Made by a program: the position numbers and the translations under genes. The notes below the pieces were generated by a model, which was not told where the DNA came from, ran no database searches, and saw only the letters and a list, made by a program, of their open reading frames with translations. A stretch of 19,470 nt of DNA from Leucobacter sp. UBA1945 (GTDB taxonomy: Bacteria; Actinomycetota; Actinomycetes; Actinomycetales; Microbacteriaceae): the NCBI GenBank assembly GCA_002336855.1, contig DDEV01000079.1, positions 3,507-22,976 on the forward strand. Direction: 5' to 3'. Each line of letters starts with the position of its first letter. Within the stretch, counting starts at the first letter, position 1. Positions 1-7,321 of the stretch are shown here, one piece after another.

Positions 1-1
1 C

Positions 2-694
2 GCGCGCTCGGCAGCTGCAGCGATCGACGCCCTCGAGTCGGCAGCCCGCGGCGACGAGTCACTGCAGGGGGTGGTGCGGCTCGGCACCGTGCCGACCGTC
101 TGCCAGGGGCTCATGCCGTCGCTGCTCGAGGAGTGGTCGATCGCGCTGCCCGGCGTGCGCGTCGAAGTGTACGAGGGTGACGACGACGAGATTCCCGAGT
201 GGCTCGATGGCGGCCTCGTCGACGTGGCGATTCTCGTCGAGCCATCGGTAATGCCCGAGGGGTCGAGAATCATCGACATCGACGAGTTTGCGGCGGTCGT
301 GCGCGACGACCATCCGTTCGCAGGGGGCGACGCGATCCCGCTCGAAGAACTCGCGATCGACGGCCTCATCGTTTCGACCGGCGGCTGCGAATCGCACGTG
401 CAGAGGCTGCACGAGTCTGCGGGCATCGACTTCACGGTTCGGCATCGAGTGCGCGAGATGAGCACCCTGTTCGCGATGGTGAAGCAGGGCTTCGGCGTCT
501 CGATCGTGCCGTCCCTCGGGCGCGGCCTGCTGCCACAGGGGCTCGCCATGCTGCCGCTCGTCGAGCGCCAGGCCAGGCGGCTCGTGCTCGCGGGGCCTTC
601 GAATCGCGAGCAGCACCCGGCCGTGGCGCCGCTCATCGAGGCGGCGAGCCCGCGCCGCACGATGTCGCAGGTAGATCTTCTGGGTGCGCGCTAA
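2..694 (+). CDS. LysR-type transcriptional regulator, 3' part only
   Basis: The reading frame is open from the window edge, so the winged-helix DNA-binding domain and the start codon lie outside. What remains, about 230 residues, is the periplasmic-binding-protein-like effector domain of a LysR-type regulator. It opens with the usual first strand (GVVRLGTVPTV), then a DVAILVEP stretch, and ends with a MVKQGFGVSIVPSLG segment, a standard landmark of the second subdomain. Such proteins bind a small co-inducer and control a nearby gene. The next gene on the same strand is a drug-type exporter only 54 bp downstream, so control of that exporter is a reasonable guess, but nothing in the sequence proves it. 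The family call is firm; the ligand is unknown. Confidence 0.9.
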   Translation, partial: ARSAAAAIDALESAARGDESLQGVVRLGTVPTVCQGLMPSLLEEWSIALPGVRVEVYEGDDDEIPEWLDGGLVDVAILVEPSVMPEGSRIIDIDEFAAVVRDDHPFAGGDAIPLEELAIDGLIVSTGGCESHVQRLHESAGIDFTVRHRVREMSTLFAMVKQGFGVSIVPSLGRGLLPQGLAMLPLVERQARRLVLAGPSNREQHPAVAPLIEAASPRRTMSQVDLLGAR

Positions 695-736
695 GAGCCG
701 TCAGGCACGCTGAAGCCGCACCGCGAGGCGGGCGCG

Positions 737-742
737 TAAGCT
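737..742 (+). promoter_or_regulatory. -10 box placed for a leaderless transcript of the MFS gene
   Basis: TAAGCT fits the TANNNT actinobacterial -10 pattern and ends 6 nt before the GTG start at 749. No Shine-Dalgarno sequence lies before that GTG, so transcription probably starts at or next to the start codon. No good -35 element is visible. The hexamer is short, so taken alone this is weak; the same arrangement at several other genes in the window strengthens it. Confidence 0.45.
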
Positions 743-748
743 TGCCTG

Positions 749-2269
749 GTGAGTAACGCAGCAGCAGAATCCCAGCCCGATCCGAAGATCAACCCTTGGG
801 CCGCCCTCTGGACACTGGTGCTCGGCTTCTTCATGATCCTCGTCGACACCACGATCGTGTCGGTCGCCAACCCCTCGATCATGGGCGCGCTCGACACGAC
901 CATGACGGCAACCCTATGGGCGACGAGCGCCTACCTGCTCGCTTACGCCGTACCGCTGCTGATCACCGGCCGCCTCGGCGACCGCTTCGGCCCGCGCCGC
1001 ATCTACCTCATCGGCCTCGCGACCTTCACGCTCTCGTCGCTCGCCTGCGGGCTCTCGCCGAGCATCGAGATGCTCGTCGCCGCGCGCGTGTTCCAGGGGC
1101 TCGGGGCTTCGCTGATGACGCCGCAAACGATGGCCGTGATCACCCGTATTTTTGCTCCGAGGGAGCGAGGATCGGCAATGGCGATCTGGGGCGTCACGGC
1201 AGGGGCGGCGACGCTGATCGGGCCGATCCTCGGCGGCTTCTTGCTTGACTCGCTCGGCTGGGAGTGGATCTTCTTCATCAATATTCCGGTCGGCGTGATC
1301 GCGTTCGTCTTGACGTTGCGCAATGTGCCGGTGCTGCCGACGAATGCGCACCGCTTCGATTGGCTGGGCGTCGCGCTCAGCGCCGTCGGCATGTTCTTGC
1401 TGGTGTTTGGCATCCAAGAGGGGGAGAGCTACGACTGGGGTGTGATCTGGGGGCCGGTCACCGTCTGGGGCCTCATCATCGTCGGCCTGATCGTGCTCGC
1501 GCTCTTCTTCGTCTGGCAGCGCGTCCAGCGCGGCGAGCCGCTGATCCCGCTCGAGATCTTCCGCGACCGCAACTTCTCGGTCGGCACGCTCGTCATCATT
1601 ACTGTCGGATTCTCGGTCACGAGCATGAGCCTGCCGCTGATGTTCTACCTGCAGCTGGTGAAGGGGCTCACGCCCACCCAGTCGGCGCTCATGATGGTGC
1701 CGATGGCGGTGCTCTCGATTGCGCTCGCGCGCCCCGTCGGTCTGCTCATCGACCGGCGTGAACCGCGCCGGCTGCCGATCTTCGGCCTGGTCGGCGTCGC
1801 CGCGGGCATGCTGCTCTACTTCATGCTGTCGACCCCCGACACTCCGCTGTGGCTGCTGCTGATTCCGAGCGCCGTGCTCGGTCTCGGCAACGCGTTCATG
1901 TGGGGGCCGCTCGCATCGATCACCACGTTCGCGCTCGCGCCCCGTCTCGCGGGCGCGGGCTCGGGTGTCTACAACACGAGCCGCCAGGTGGGCGCCGTGC
2001 TCGGCTCGGCCGCGATGGCCGTGCTCATGCAGGCGACGCTCACCGCGCAGTTCGGCGAGGCGGCTTCGGCTGCCGGTGGCTTCGCCGAGGGCGGTCACGT
2101 CGGTGCGCTCCCCGAGGCGCTGCAACCCGGGTTTGCGACCGCGATGGGGCAGTCGATTCTCATGCCGATGGGTGTGATCCTCGTCGGCGCAATCATTGCT
2201 GTGTTCTTCGTGCGGCGACCCGCGCGAACCGGCCCAGTCACGGTCACCGCCGAGGCGGTCGCAGAGTAG
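749..2269 (+). CDS. MFS drug exporter, DHA2 (14-TMS, EmrB/QacA) family
   Basis: This is a 506-residue integral membrane protein with about 14 hydrophobic segments, the usual size of the DHA2 drug:proton antiporters. Helix 1 carries the family signature around residues 33-39 (DTTIVSV). The loop after helix 2 carries motif A (GRLGDRFGPRR), and helix 5 carries a motif-C-like GAATLIGPILGG typical of antiporters. It should export hydrophobic or cationic toxic compounds using proton motive force; the substrate cannot be read from the sequence. The GTG start at 749 is chosen because the protein begins there with a short polar tail and a -10-like box sits 6 nt upstream, although there is no ribosome-binding site. 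The truncated LysR-type gene just upstream on the same strand may be its regulator. Confidence 0.93.
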   Translation: MSNAAAESQPDPKINPWAALWTLVLGFFMILVDTTIVSVANPSIMGALDTTMTATLWATSAYLLAYAVPLLITGRLGDRFGPRRIYLIGLATFTLSSLACGLSPSIEMLVAARVFQGLGASLMTPQTMAVITRIFAPRERGSAMAIWGVTAGAATLIGPILGGFLLDSLGWEWIFFINIPVGVIAFVLTLRNVPVLPTNAHRFDWLGVALSAVGMFLLVFGIQEGESYDWGVIWGPVTVWGLIIVGLIVLALFFVWQRVQRGEPLIPLEIFRDRNFSVGTLVIITVGFSVTSMSLPLMFYLQLVKGLTPTQSALMMVPMAVLSIALARPVGLLIDRREPRRLPIFGLVGVAAGMLLYFMLSTPDTPLWLLLIPSAVLGLGNAFMWGPLASITTFALAPRLAGAGSGVYNTSRQVGAVLGSAAMAVLMQATLTAQFGEAASAAGGFAEGGHVGALPEALQPGFATAMGQSILMPMGVILVGAIIAVFFVRRPARTGPVTVTAEAVAE

Positions 2270-2327
2270 CCGACCTCTTCAAGGCTCACGCAGTCTGAGA
2301 AATAGCTCGCGGCGAACCCACATTCTC

Positions 2328-2356
2328 TTGAATCGTCAGATGAATGCGTTTAGGGT
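2328..2356 (+). promoter_or_regulatory. Predicted sigma-A promoter of the siderophore-interacting protein gene
   Basis: TTGAAT (2328-2333) and TAGGGT (2351-2356) are separated by exactly 17 bp, the optimal spacing. The transcript would start near 2363 and have a leader of about 55 nt. A TTAGG half-site overlaps the -10. This resembles one arm of a DtxR/IdeR iron box, but the second arm is poor, so iron control is only a suggestion. The rest of the 147-bp gap after the MFS gene shows nothing else. Confidence 0.5.
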
Positions 2357-2416
2357 GGACTCTGGTTTCGTAGAGCCGGGTCACGGCCAAAGCTGAAGCA
2401 ATGAGAAGAGGCGGGC

Positions 2417-3223
2417 TTGGTAGCGTCAAACATCGCGGTCGATCACGCGACGACGGGTCTCGTGCGAGCAGAGGTCGAGCGAGCCCAAAGGATCTCACCG
2501 CACTTCGTGCGCGTGACCTTCGGTGGTGAATCGTTGCAGAACTGGCGGCATCTCGGCTTCGATCAGTGGCTCAGGCTCGCGCTTCCCATCGCCGAAGAGA
2601 CCTGCTTCGACCGCCTCTCCGACCGCTTCGACATGCGCGGCTACCTCAAATACCTCTCGCTGCCGAAGGCGACCAGGCCCGTGATTCGCAACTACACCGT
2701 GCGCGAGTTTCGCGCCGAGCAGGGCGAGATGGACATCGACTTCGTCGTGCACGGTACCGAGGGTTTCGCCGGCAATTGGGCCGCCTCGCTGCCGATCGGT
2801 TCGCCCGTCGCGCTGCTCGACCAGGGCTGCGGCTTCACCCCGAACCCCGATGCTGACCGGGTGCTGCTCGCGGGCGAAGAGAGCGCGTTGCCCGCGCTGC
2901 TCGGGGTGCTGCGCGATCTGCCCGCGCACACGGTTGGCGACGCGATCATCGAAGTTCCCGACGCCGCAGACCGTCAGCCCGCGCCCGGCCCCGCGGGCGT
3001 GCGCCAGCACTGGATCGTGAGGCCCGAGTCGTCGCGCCCCGGCGCGCTTGCGCTCGACACGCTGAAGCAGGTCGCGACCGTCGGTGCTGTCGACCCCGGG
3101 CAGCTCTCGGCGTTCGTCGTTGGCGAGCAGCAGCTCGCGAGCGGCGGCCGCAAGCACCTCGTGAACGAGCTCGGTGTGCCGAAGTCGGCGGTCAGGTTCT
3201 GCGGGTACTGGCGGCAGCGCTAG
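2417..3223 (+). CDS. Siderophore-interacting protein (NAD(P)H-dependent flavin ferric-siderophore reductase)
   Basis: The 268-residue protein matches the SIP/ViuB family, cytoplasmic FAD enzymes that reduce ferric siderophores so that iron is released. The FAD-binding domain contains R91-N-Y-T-V-R96, the expected RxYTxR motif, followed by a DIDFVVHG strand and a GNWAASLPIG turn near residues 119-128. The nucleotide-binding half contains VLLAGEESALPA (about 148-159), and the protein closes with GYWR at 263-266, a hallmark of the family's C-terminus. Length is normal. The TTG start at 2417 is preceded by AAGAGG at 2406-2411, spacing 5. No siderophore synthesis or uptake gene is visible nearby, so it may serve xenosiderophores or a locus elsewhere. 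The family call is secure; the substrate is unknown. Confidence 0.92.
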   Translation: MVASNIAVDHATTGLVRAEVERAQRISPHFVRVTFGGESLQNWRHLGFDQWLRLALPIAEETCFDRLSDRFDMRGYLKYLSLPKATRPVIRNYTVREFRAEQGEMDIDFVVHGTEGFAGNWAASLPIGSPVALLDQGCGFTPNPDADRVLLAGEESALPALLGVLRDLPAHTVGDAIIEVPDAADRQPAPGPAGVRQHWIVRPESSRPGALALDTLKQVATVGAVDPGQLSAFVVGEQQLASGGRKHLVNELGVPKSAVRFCGYWRQR

Positions 3224-3239
3224 ATTTTCGAAGAGGATC

Positions 3240-3274
3240 GGCGGGCGTCGGCCCGCCCGCTCAGCCCTGAGCGG
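3240..3274 (+). terminator. Two tandem GC-rich hairpins after the SIP gene
   Basis: GGCGGGC (3240-3246) pairs perfectly with GCCCGCC (3251-3257) around a GTCG tetraloop. Directly after it CCGCTCAG (3257-3264) pairs with CTGAGCGG (3267-3274). There is no clear T-run, as is common for terminators in high-GC actinobacteria. Position 17 nt after the SIP stop codon and before the promoter of the next gene supports a terminator role. Confidence 0.55.
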
Positions 3275-3314
3275 AAGCGGCCCGGTTCGGTACGTATTTG
3301 TCGTGGGTACGGAG

Positions 3315-3320
3315 TAGTCT
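3315..3320 (+). promoter_or_regulatory. -10 box placed for a leaderless transcript of the ABC exporter
   Basis: TAGTCT ends 7 nt before the ATG at 3328, and no Shine-Dalgarno sequence precedes that ATG. This is the leaderless layout seen several times in the window. No convincing -35 is present. Confidence 0.5.
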
Positions 3321-3327
3321 CCGAAGC

Positions 3328-5214
3328 ATGAGTATGGGCCAGGGAGCACACGGCGGTGGTGGTGGCGGCCGCGGGTCGCGCGTCAGCGGCGGCGACTTCG
3401 AGAAGCAGCGCGAGCTCAACAAGCAGGCGCCTAAGGTCGATCGCCTGGGCGCCCGCATCGCCGAACTCTTCACGCCCTACCGGCTGCAACTCGGCGTCAT
3501 CGTTGCGCTCGTGCTCGTGTCGGCCGCCCTCGGCATTCTGCCTCCCCTGATCACGCAGCGCGTCTTCGACGACGGGCTGTTTCCGGCCGCGGGCACCCCG
3601 AACATGCCCGTGCTGCTGTGGCTCGTGCTCGCCATGCTGCTGGTGTTCGTCGTGAGCCAGGTGCTCGGTATCGTGCAGACGAGATTCACGGCGAGGGTCG
3701 GCAACCAGGTCATGGGTGACCTCAGGGTCAAGCTCTTCTCGCACCTGCAGGCGATGGAACTCGGCTTCTTCACCCGCACGAAGACCGGGGTGATCCAGTC
3801 GCGCCTGCAGAACGACGTCGGGGGCGTCGCGAGCGTGCTCTCGAACACCGTCTCGAGCGTGATCGGCAATACTGTCACGGTGATCGCCGCGTTCGTTGCG
3901 ATGCTGCTGCTCAGTTGGCAGCTCACGATCATCGCGCTGATTCTGTTGCCGGCGTTGGTGCTCGGGCAGCGCAAGGTCGGCCAGATCAGGGCGCGCATCG
4001 CGGGCGAGACCCAGGAGTCGCTGAGCGAGATGAGCGCGATCACGCAAGAGGCGCTCTCGGTGTCGGGGGTGCTGCTCGCGAAGACCTACTCACGCCAGAG
4101 CGCAGAGACCGAGCGCTACGCCGCTGAAAACCGCAATCAGATCGAGCTGCAGGTGCGGCAGGCCATGAGCGGGCAGATGTTCTTCGGCGCGATTCAGATC
4201 TTCATGTCGGCCGTGCCTGCGATCGTCTACCTCGTCTCTGGTTGGCTCATCGCGCGGGCGCAGGGTCAGGGTTTCGACGCGGGCATCACCGCCGGCACGA
4301 TCGTCGCCTTCACGACCGTGCAGGCCCGGCTGCTTTTCCCGATGATGGCGCTCATGCGAGTCGCCCTCGATTTGCAGACCTCGAAGGCCCTGTTCGCCCG
4401 CATCTTCGAATACCTCGACCTGCGCCCGGCGATCCTCGACGTCCCCGATGCGCGCGAGCCATCCGATGAGCGCGGTCGCGCTGGCCGCGTGCAGTTCGAT
4501 CACGTCACGTTTCGCTACCCAGACGCCTCACTCGAGGCCAGGCCGACCCTGGATCGGGTGTCGTTCACGGTCGAGCCCGGTGAGTTCGTGGCCTTCGTGG
4601 GCGCCTCGGGGTCGGGCAAGACCACGATCGGCTCGCTGATCCCGCGCCTCTACGAAGCCACCGAGGGCACCGTGAGCTACGCGGGTGACGACGTGCGAAC
4701 GCTGCGCCAGGAGCCGCTCATGGATCGAATCGGCGTCGTCACCCAGGAGCCGTACCTGTTCCACGCGACGATCGCCGAGAACCTGCGCTACGCGCTGCCG
4801 GGCGCGACGCAGGCTGAGATCGAACGAGCTGCACGGCTCGCGAACATTCACGACACGATCATGACGTTCGAAGACGGCTACGACACCGTCGTGGGCGAGC
4901 GAGGATACCGGCTGTCGGGCGGCGAGAAGCAGAGGATCGCGATTGCTCGCGTGCTGCTGAAGAACCCCCGCGTGCTCGTGCTCGATGAGGCGACGAGTGC
5001 GCTCGACACCGTGAACGAGCGCATCGTGCAGCGCGCCCTCGATGATGCGCGCAGCGGCCGCACCACGATCGCGATCGCGCACCGGCTCTCGACCGTCGTC
5101 GATGCCGACCGCATTTACGTCGTGTCGGCCGGTCGCATCATCGAGCAGGGCACGCATGACGAGCTGCTCGAGTTCGACGGGGCATACGCCGAGCTGTACG
5201 CGCAGCAGAGCTGA
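3328..5214 (+). CDS. ABC exporter half-transporter (MsbA/LmrA-type, fused TMD-NBD)
   Basis: The 628-residue protein has a glycine-rich cytoplasmic N-tail (residues about 5-20), a six-helix exporter domain (about 45-345) and a C-terminal ATPase domain. All nucleotide-binding motifs are intact: Walker A GASGSGKTT from G425, Q-loop Q473, signature LSGGEKQ from L529, Walker B with D553 and E554, and the switch histidine H585 in IAHRLS. It should work as a homodimer exporting lipids, drugs or peptides. Start: ATG at 3328, chosen because a TAGTCT -10 box lies 7 nt upstream; an upstream in-frame GTG would begin before that box. It stands alone between a hairpin pair and the convergent GNAT gene, so it is probably monocistronic. 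The substrate is unknown. Confidence 0.95.
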   Translation: MSMGQGAHGGGGGGRGSRVSGGDFEKQRELNKQAPKVDRLGARIAELFTPYRLQLGVIVALVLVSAALGILPPLITQRVFDDGLFPAAGTPNMPVLLWLVLAMLLVFVVSQVLGIVQTRFTARVGNQVMGDLRVKLFSHLQAMELGFFTRTKTGVIQSRLQNDVGGVASVLSNTVSSVIGNTVTVIAAFVAMLLLSWQLTIIALILLPALVLGQRKVGQIRARIAGETQESLSEMSAITQEALSVSGVLLAKTYSRQSAETERYAAENRNQIELQVRQAMSGQMFFGAIQIFMSAVPAIVYLVSGWLIARAQGQGFDAGITAGTIVAFTTVQARLLFPMMALMRVALDLQTSKALFARIFEYLDLRPAILDVPDAREPSDERGRAGRVQFDHVTFRYPDASLEARPTLDRVSFTVEPGEFVAFVGASGSGKTTIGSLIPRLYEATEGTVSYAGDDVRTLRQEPLMDRIGVVTQEPYLFHATIAENLRYALPGATQAEIERAARLANIHDTIMTFEDGYDTVVGERGYRLSGGEKQRIAIARVLLKNPRVLVLDEATSALDTVNERIVQRALDDARSGRTTIAIAHRLSTVVDADRIYVVSAGRIIEQGTHDELLEFDGAYAELYAQQS

Positions 5215-5230
5215 GGGGTGCTCGGCTGAC

Positions 5231-5261
5231 GAGCCTCACTCGGTCGGCGAGCCTCACTCGG
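5231..5261. repeat. 18-bp-period tandem repeat at the convergent gene ends
   Basis: GAGCCTCACTCGG occurs at 5231-5243 and again at 5249-5261, a period of 18 bp. The second copy covers the stop codon of the minus-strand GNAT gene. A small stem, GCTCG/CGAGC (5220-5224 and 5230-5234), sits in front of it. The repeat lies in the 39-bp gap between two convergent genes and may be a local duplication with a weak termination role. Confidence 0.6.
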
Positions 5262-5757
5262 CCACCGAGCGCGCGAAGTAGACGCGGTCGAAGCCGCTCT
5301 CGTGGCGGCGCTCGACCTCAACAAAACCTCGACGCGGGTAGTAGTTCAGATTCTCGGTCATCTTCGCGTTCGTGTAGAGGCGCACCTCGGGAAGCCCGAG
5401 TGAGCGCGCCTCGGCGTAGGCGTGCTCGAGCAATATGCCACCAACGCCGAACCCCTGGGCTTCGGGAGACACCGCGATGTTCTCGATGAGCAGGTGGTCG
5501 GCGAATGCCTCGGTGACAATGAGACCCAAAACCTCACCTTGGGTGGCTGATGACCCCGTGACCGGTGGGGTGCGCCCGCTCACCCGCCGTGCCACAACCA
5601 CGTGACCCGACGCGATCGCGGCCCCGTAATCGGCGCCCATCGGTGCTGGCTCCCGGCCGATTCGCTCGACGTAGGGGGAGTAGGCGGCGCGAACGAGCGC
5701 GACGATGTTGGAAAGGTCGCGTGGCGCGGCCGGGGTGAGCTCAATCGACGATTCCAT
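5254..5757 (-). CDS. GNAT family N-acetyltransferase
   Basis: This is a 167-residue single-domain GNAT protein. The acetyl-CoA binding motif A is clear: IENIAVSPEAQGFGVGGILL at residues 91-110, with the Q/RxxGxG-type pyrophosphate loop Q101-G-F-G-V-G106. Motif B follows as NLNYYPRRGF (137-145), where the tyrosine is the usual general-acid candidate. Such enzymes move an acetyl group from acetyl-CoA to an amine of a small molecule, peptide or protein, and the acceptor cannot be predicted here. The start is ATG at 5757. A CATACT/TACTGT stretch immediately upstream on the minus strand could be a -10 for a leaderless or near-leaderless message, but its spacing is not ideal. It converges with the ABC exporter gene and diverges from the aminotransferase gene. 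Confidence 0.9.
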   Translation of the reverse strand: MESSIELTPAAPRDLSNIVALVRAAYSPYVERIGREPAPMGADYGAAIASGHVVVARRVSGRTPPVTGSSATQGEVLGLIVTEAFADHLLIENIAVSPEAQGFGVGGILLEHAYAEARSLGLPEVRLYTNAKMTENLNYYPRRGFVEVERRHESGFDRVYFARSVAE

Positions 5758-5784
5758 TGAGACAGTATGCCCGCTGTCGCGCCG

Positions 5785-5822
5785 CTGTCACCCTCTTCCG
5801 CTCTCCTGTCGCCCTCTTCCGC
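5785..5822. repeat. Two direct repeats with 21-bp period
   Basis: CTGTCRCCCTCTTCCGC occurs at 5785-5801 (R = A) and 5806-5822 (R = G). The 21-bp period is two helical turns, so both copies face the same side of the DNA. They lie 28-65 bp upstream of the GNAT start on the opposite strand and next to the large inverted repeat. They could be paired sites for a regulator or a remnant duplication. Confidence 0.6.
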
Positions 5823-5824
5823 GC

Positions 5825-5879
5825 AGGTGGGCAGTAGGTGTTGCCTCATCGCCGGCGAGACAACACCTACTGCCCACCT
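5825..5879. repeat. Perfect 19-bp inverted repeat in the divergent intergenic region
   Basis: AGGTGGGCAGTAGGTGTTG (5825-5843) is followed after 17 nt by its exact reverse complement (5861-5879). One mismatch further in, CTC (5845-5847) can also pair with GAG (5857-5859), leaving a 9-nt loop. RNA or extruded DNA would form a very stable hairpin. The element is intergenic, 67 bp from the GNAT start and 64 bp from the aminotransferase start. It may be an extragenic palindromic or MITE-like repeat, a bidirectional terminator or insulator, or an operator. No second copy is in the window. Confidence 0.85.
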
Positions 5880-5930
5880 CCTGCCCGCGAGCCAACGCAG
5901 GGAATGCAGACGCGGCGTCGTCGCTGGGAG

Positions 5931-5936
5931 TAAAAT
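5931..5936 (+). promoter_or_regulatory. -10 box placed for a leaderless transcript of the aminotransferase gene
   Basis: TAAAAT, a near-consensus -10, ends 7 nt before the GTG at 5944. No Shine-Dalgarno sequence precedes the GTG. This fixes 5944 as the likely start and rejects the upstream in-frame ATG, which would translate through the inverted repeat. Confidence 0.55.
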
Positions 5937-5943
5937 CTTGCTC

Positions 5944-7170
5944 GTGCGCCAAATTACCCAATCGAGCAAGCTCGCGGGCGTTCGCTACGACGTACGCGGC
6001 CCCATTCTGCAAGAGGCGGAGCGGCTTGAGCGCGAGGGCCACCGCATTCTGAAGCTCAACATCGGCAACCCCGCGCCCTTCGGCTTCGAGGCCCCGCCCG
6101 AGATTGTCGAGGCGCTGCGTCGGGCGCTGCCCGAGGCACAGGGATACAGCGACTCCCGCGGCATTCTGCCGGCGCGCGAGGCGGTGGCCAGGCACTACAC
6201 CGAGTTGGGTGTCACCGACGTCAGTCCCGACGACGTGCTCATCGGCAACGGCGTGAGCGAGCTCATCTCGCTCGTGCTGCAGGCCCTCGTGAGCCCCGGC
6301 GACGAAATTTTGGTGCCATCGCCCGACTACCCGCTCTGGACCGCGCAGGTGACGCTCTCGGGCGGCCGCGCCGTGCACTACCCCTGCGACGAGCAGAACG
6401 GCTGGATGCCCGATCTTGCCGCCATCGAAGACCTCGTGACCGAGCGCACGAAAGGTATCGTGCTGATCAACCCGAACAACCCCACGGGTGCGGTGTATTC
6501 GGCCGAGCTGGTGCGCGGCTTCGCGGCGCTGGCCGAGCGGCACGGCCTCGTGCTCATGGCAGACGAGATTTACGACCACATTTTGTATGACGGCGCGACG
6601 CACGAGCACGCCGCGCTGCACGCGTCCGAAACCCTGTGCCTCACTTTTAGCGGCCTCTCGAAGGTGCAGCGGGTCGCCGGGTATCGCTCGGGCTGGGTGC
6701 TTGCGTCGGGCAATAGAGGGATCGCGGCCGACTTTCTCGAGGGTCTCACTCTGCTCGCGAACATGCGCATGTGTGCCAATGTGCCTGGGCAGCATGCGAT
6801 TCCGATAGCGCTCTCTCCCGAGTCGAACTGGTCGGGCATTGCCGAGCTCTGCCTGCCGGGCGGCCGGTTGCGCGAGCAGCGCGACACCGCGCATTCAATG
6901 CTCACCGCGATCCCTGGCGTGAGCTGTGCGCTGCCCGGCGGCGCAATGTACCTGTTTCCGAAGCTCGACCCCGAGCGCTTTCCGATCGCCGACGATCAGC
7001 GCTTCGTGATCGAGCTGCTGCGCGCCACGCACGTGATGGTGACCAACGGGCGCGGCTTCAACCTGCCGACGCCCGATCACCTGAGGTTCGTGACGCTGCC
7101 GACGGTGCCGGTGCTGACCGAGGCCATCGGGCGCATCGCCGGGTACCTCGACACCCTCCGCGTCGACTAG
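5944..7170 (+). CDS. alaA: PLP-dependent aminotransferase, AlaA-type (glutamate-pyruvate)
   Basis: The 408-residue protein is a fold-type I aminotransferase that, from memory, resembles E. coli AlaA along its whole length (about 405 residues). The opening SSKLAGVRYDVRGPI and the LNIGNPAPFGF segment are distinctive of that group. PLP-binding residues are in place: N179 in NPNNPTG, D207 and Y210 in ADEIYD, the Schiff-base lysine K240 in SGLSK, R248 for the phosphate, and R381 for the substrate carboxylate. The expected reaction is pyruvate plus glutamate to alanine plus 2-oxoglutarate; related branched-chain or 2-aminobutyrate activity is possible. The GTG start matches the family N-terminus and the -10 box upstream. 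It is separated by 151 bp and a separate promoter from the transporter operon downstream, so it is probably a housekeeping gene. Confidence 0.9.
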   Translation: MRQITQSSKLAGVRYDVRGPILQEAERLEREGHRILKLNIGNPAPFGFEAPPEIVEALRRALPEAQGYSDSRGILPAREAVARHYTELGVTDVSPDDVLIGNGVSELISLVLQALVSPGDEILVPSPDYPLWTAQVTLSGGRAVHYPCDEQNGWMPDLAAIEDLVTERTKGIVLINPNNPTGAVYSAELVRGFAALAERHGLVLMADEIYDHILYDGATHEHAALHASETLCLTFSGLSKVQRVAGYRSGWVLASGNRGIAADFLEGLTLLANMRMCANVPGQHAIPIALSPESNWSGIAELCLPGGRLREQRDTAHSMLTAIPGVSCALPGGAMYLFPKLDPERFPIADDQRFVIELLRATHVMVTNGRGFNLPTPDHLRFVTLPTVPVLTEAIGRIAGYLDTLRVD

Positions 7171-7239
7171 GGCAAGAGCCGCAGGGATCGACGGGGTGAA
7201 CCCGAAAGCAATGCCTCGCGGGCATCGCTTCCATAGGAA

Positions 7240-7277
7240 ATTGATATTTGAAATGCAATATCGCTGTTCCCTACTCT
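7240..7277 (+). promoter_or_regulatory. Promoter with overlapping dyad upstream of the transporter operon
   Basis: TTGAAA (7248-7253) and TACTCT (7272-7277) are 18 bp apart and predict a start near 7284, a leader of about 38 nt, and then GGAGGA (7312-7317) before the ATG at 7322. The -35 lies inside an AT-rich dyad: GATATT (7243-7248) with AATATC (7257-7262), and a second one ATTG (7240-7243) with CAAT (7256-7259). The position suits an operator where a bound regulator blocks or recruits polymerase. The local AT content stands out sharply from its surroundings. Confidence 0.5.
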
Positions 7278-7321
7278 GAACATAGCCCGCCAACGGCGGC
7301 GGCTCACATTCGGAGGATGAC

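Noticed and set aside
914..2125. A 403-codon minus-strand frame opposite the MFS gene.
   Set aside because: Its low-complexity Arg/Glu/His-rich product is the usual shadow of a high-GC membrane protein gene.
3298..3320. TTGTCG followed 11 bp later by TAGTCT, with a similar TTGTCA-N11-TAGTCT at 15585-15607, as a new promoter class.
   Set aside because: The 11-bp spacing does not fit sigma-A, only two of the leaderless-type sites show it, and six-base matches at two places can be chance.
5220..5261. Bidirectional terminator between the ABC exporter and GNAT genes.
   Set aside because: Only a 5-bp stem and no T-run; kept as a tandem repeat, not called a terminator.
5767..5943. Upstream ATG extension of the aminotransferase.
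   Set aside because: It would translate through the direct repeats and the 19-bp palindrome into a sequence unlike the family; the GTG at 5944 fits both the homologues and the -10 box.
5788..6894. A 368-codon minus-strand frame opposite the aminotransferase gene.
   Set aside because: The plus strand encodes a full AlaA-type enzyme with all PLP residues; the antisense frame also runs through the inverted repeat.
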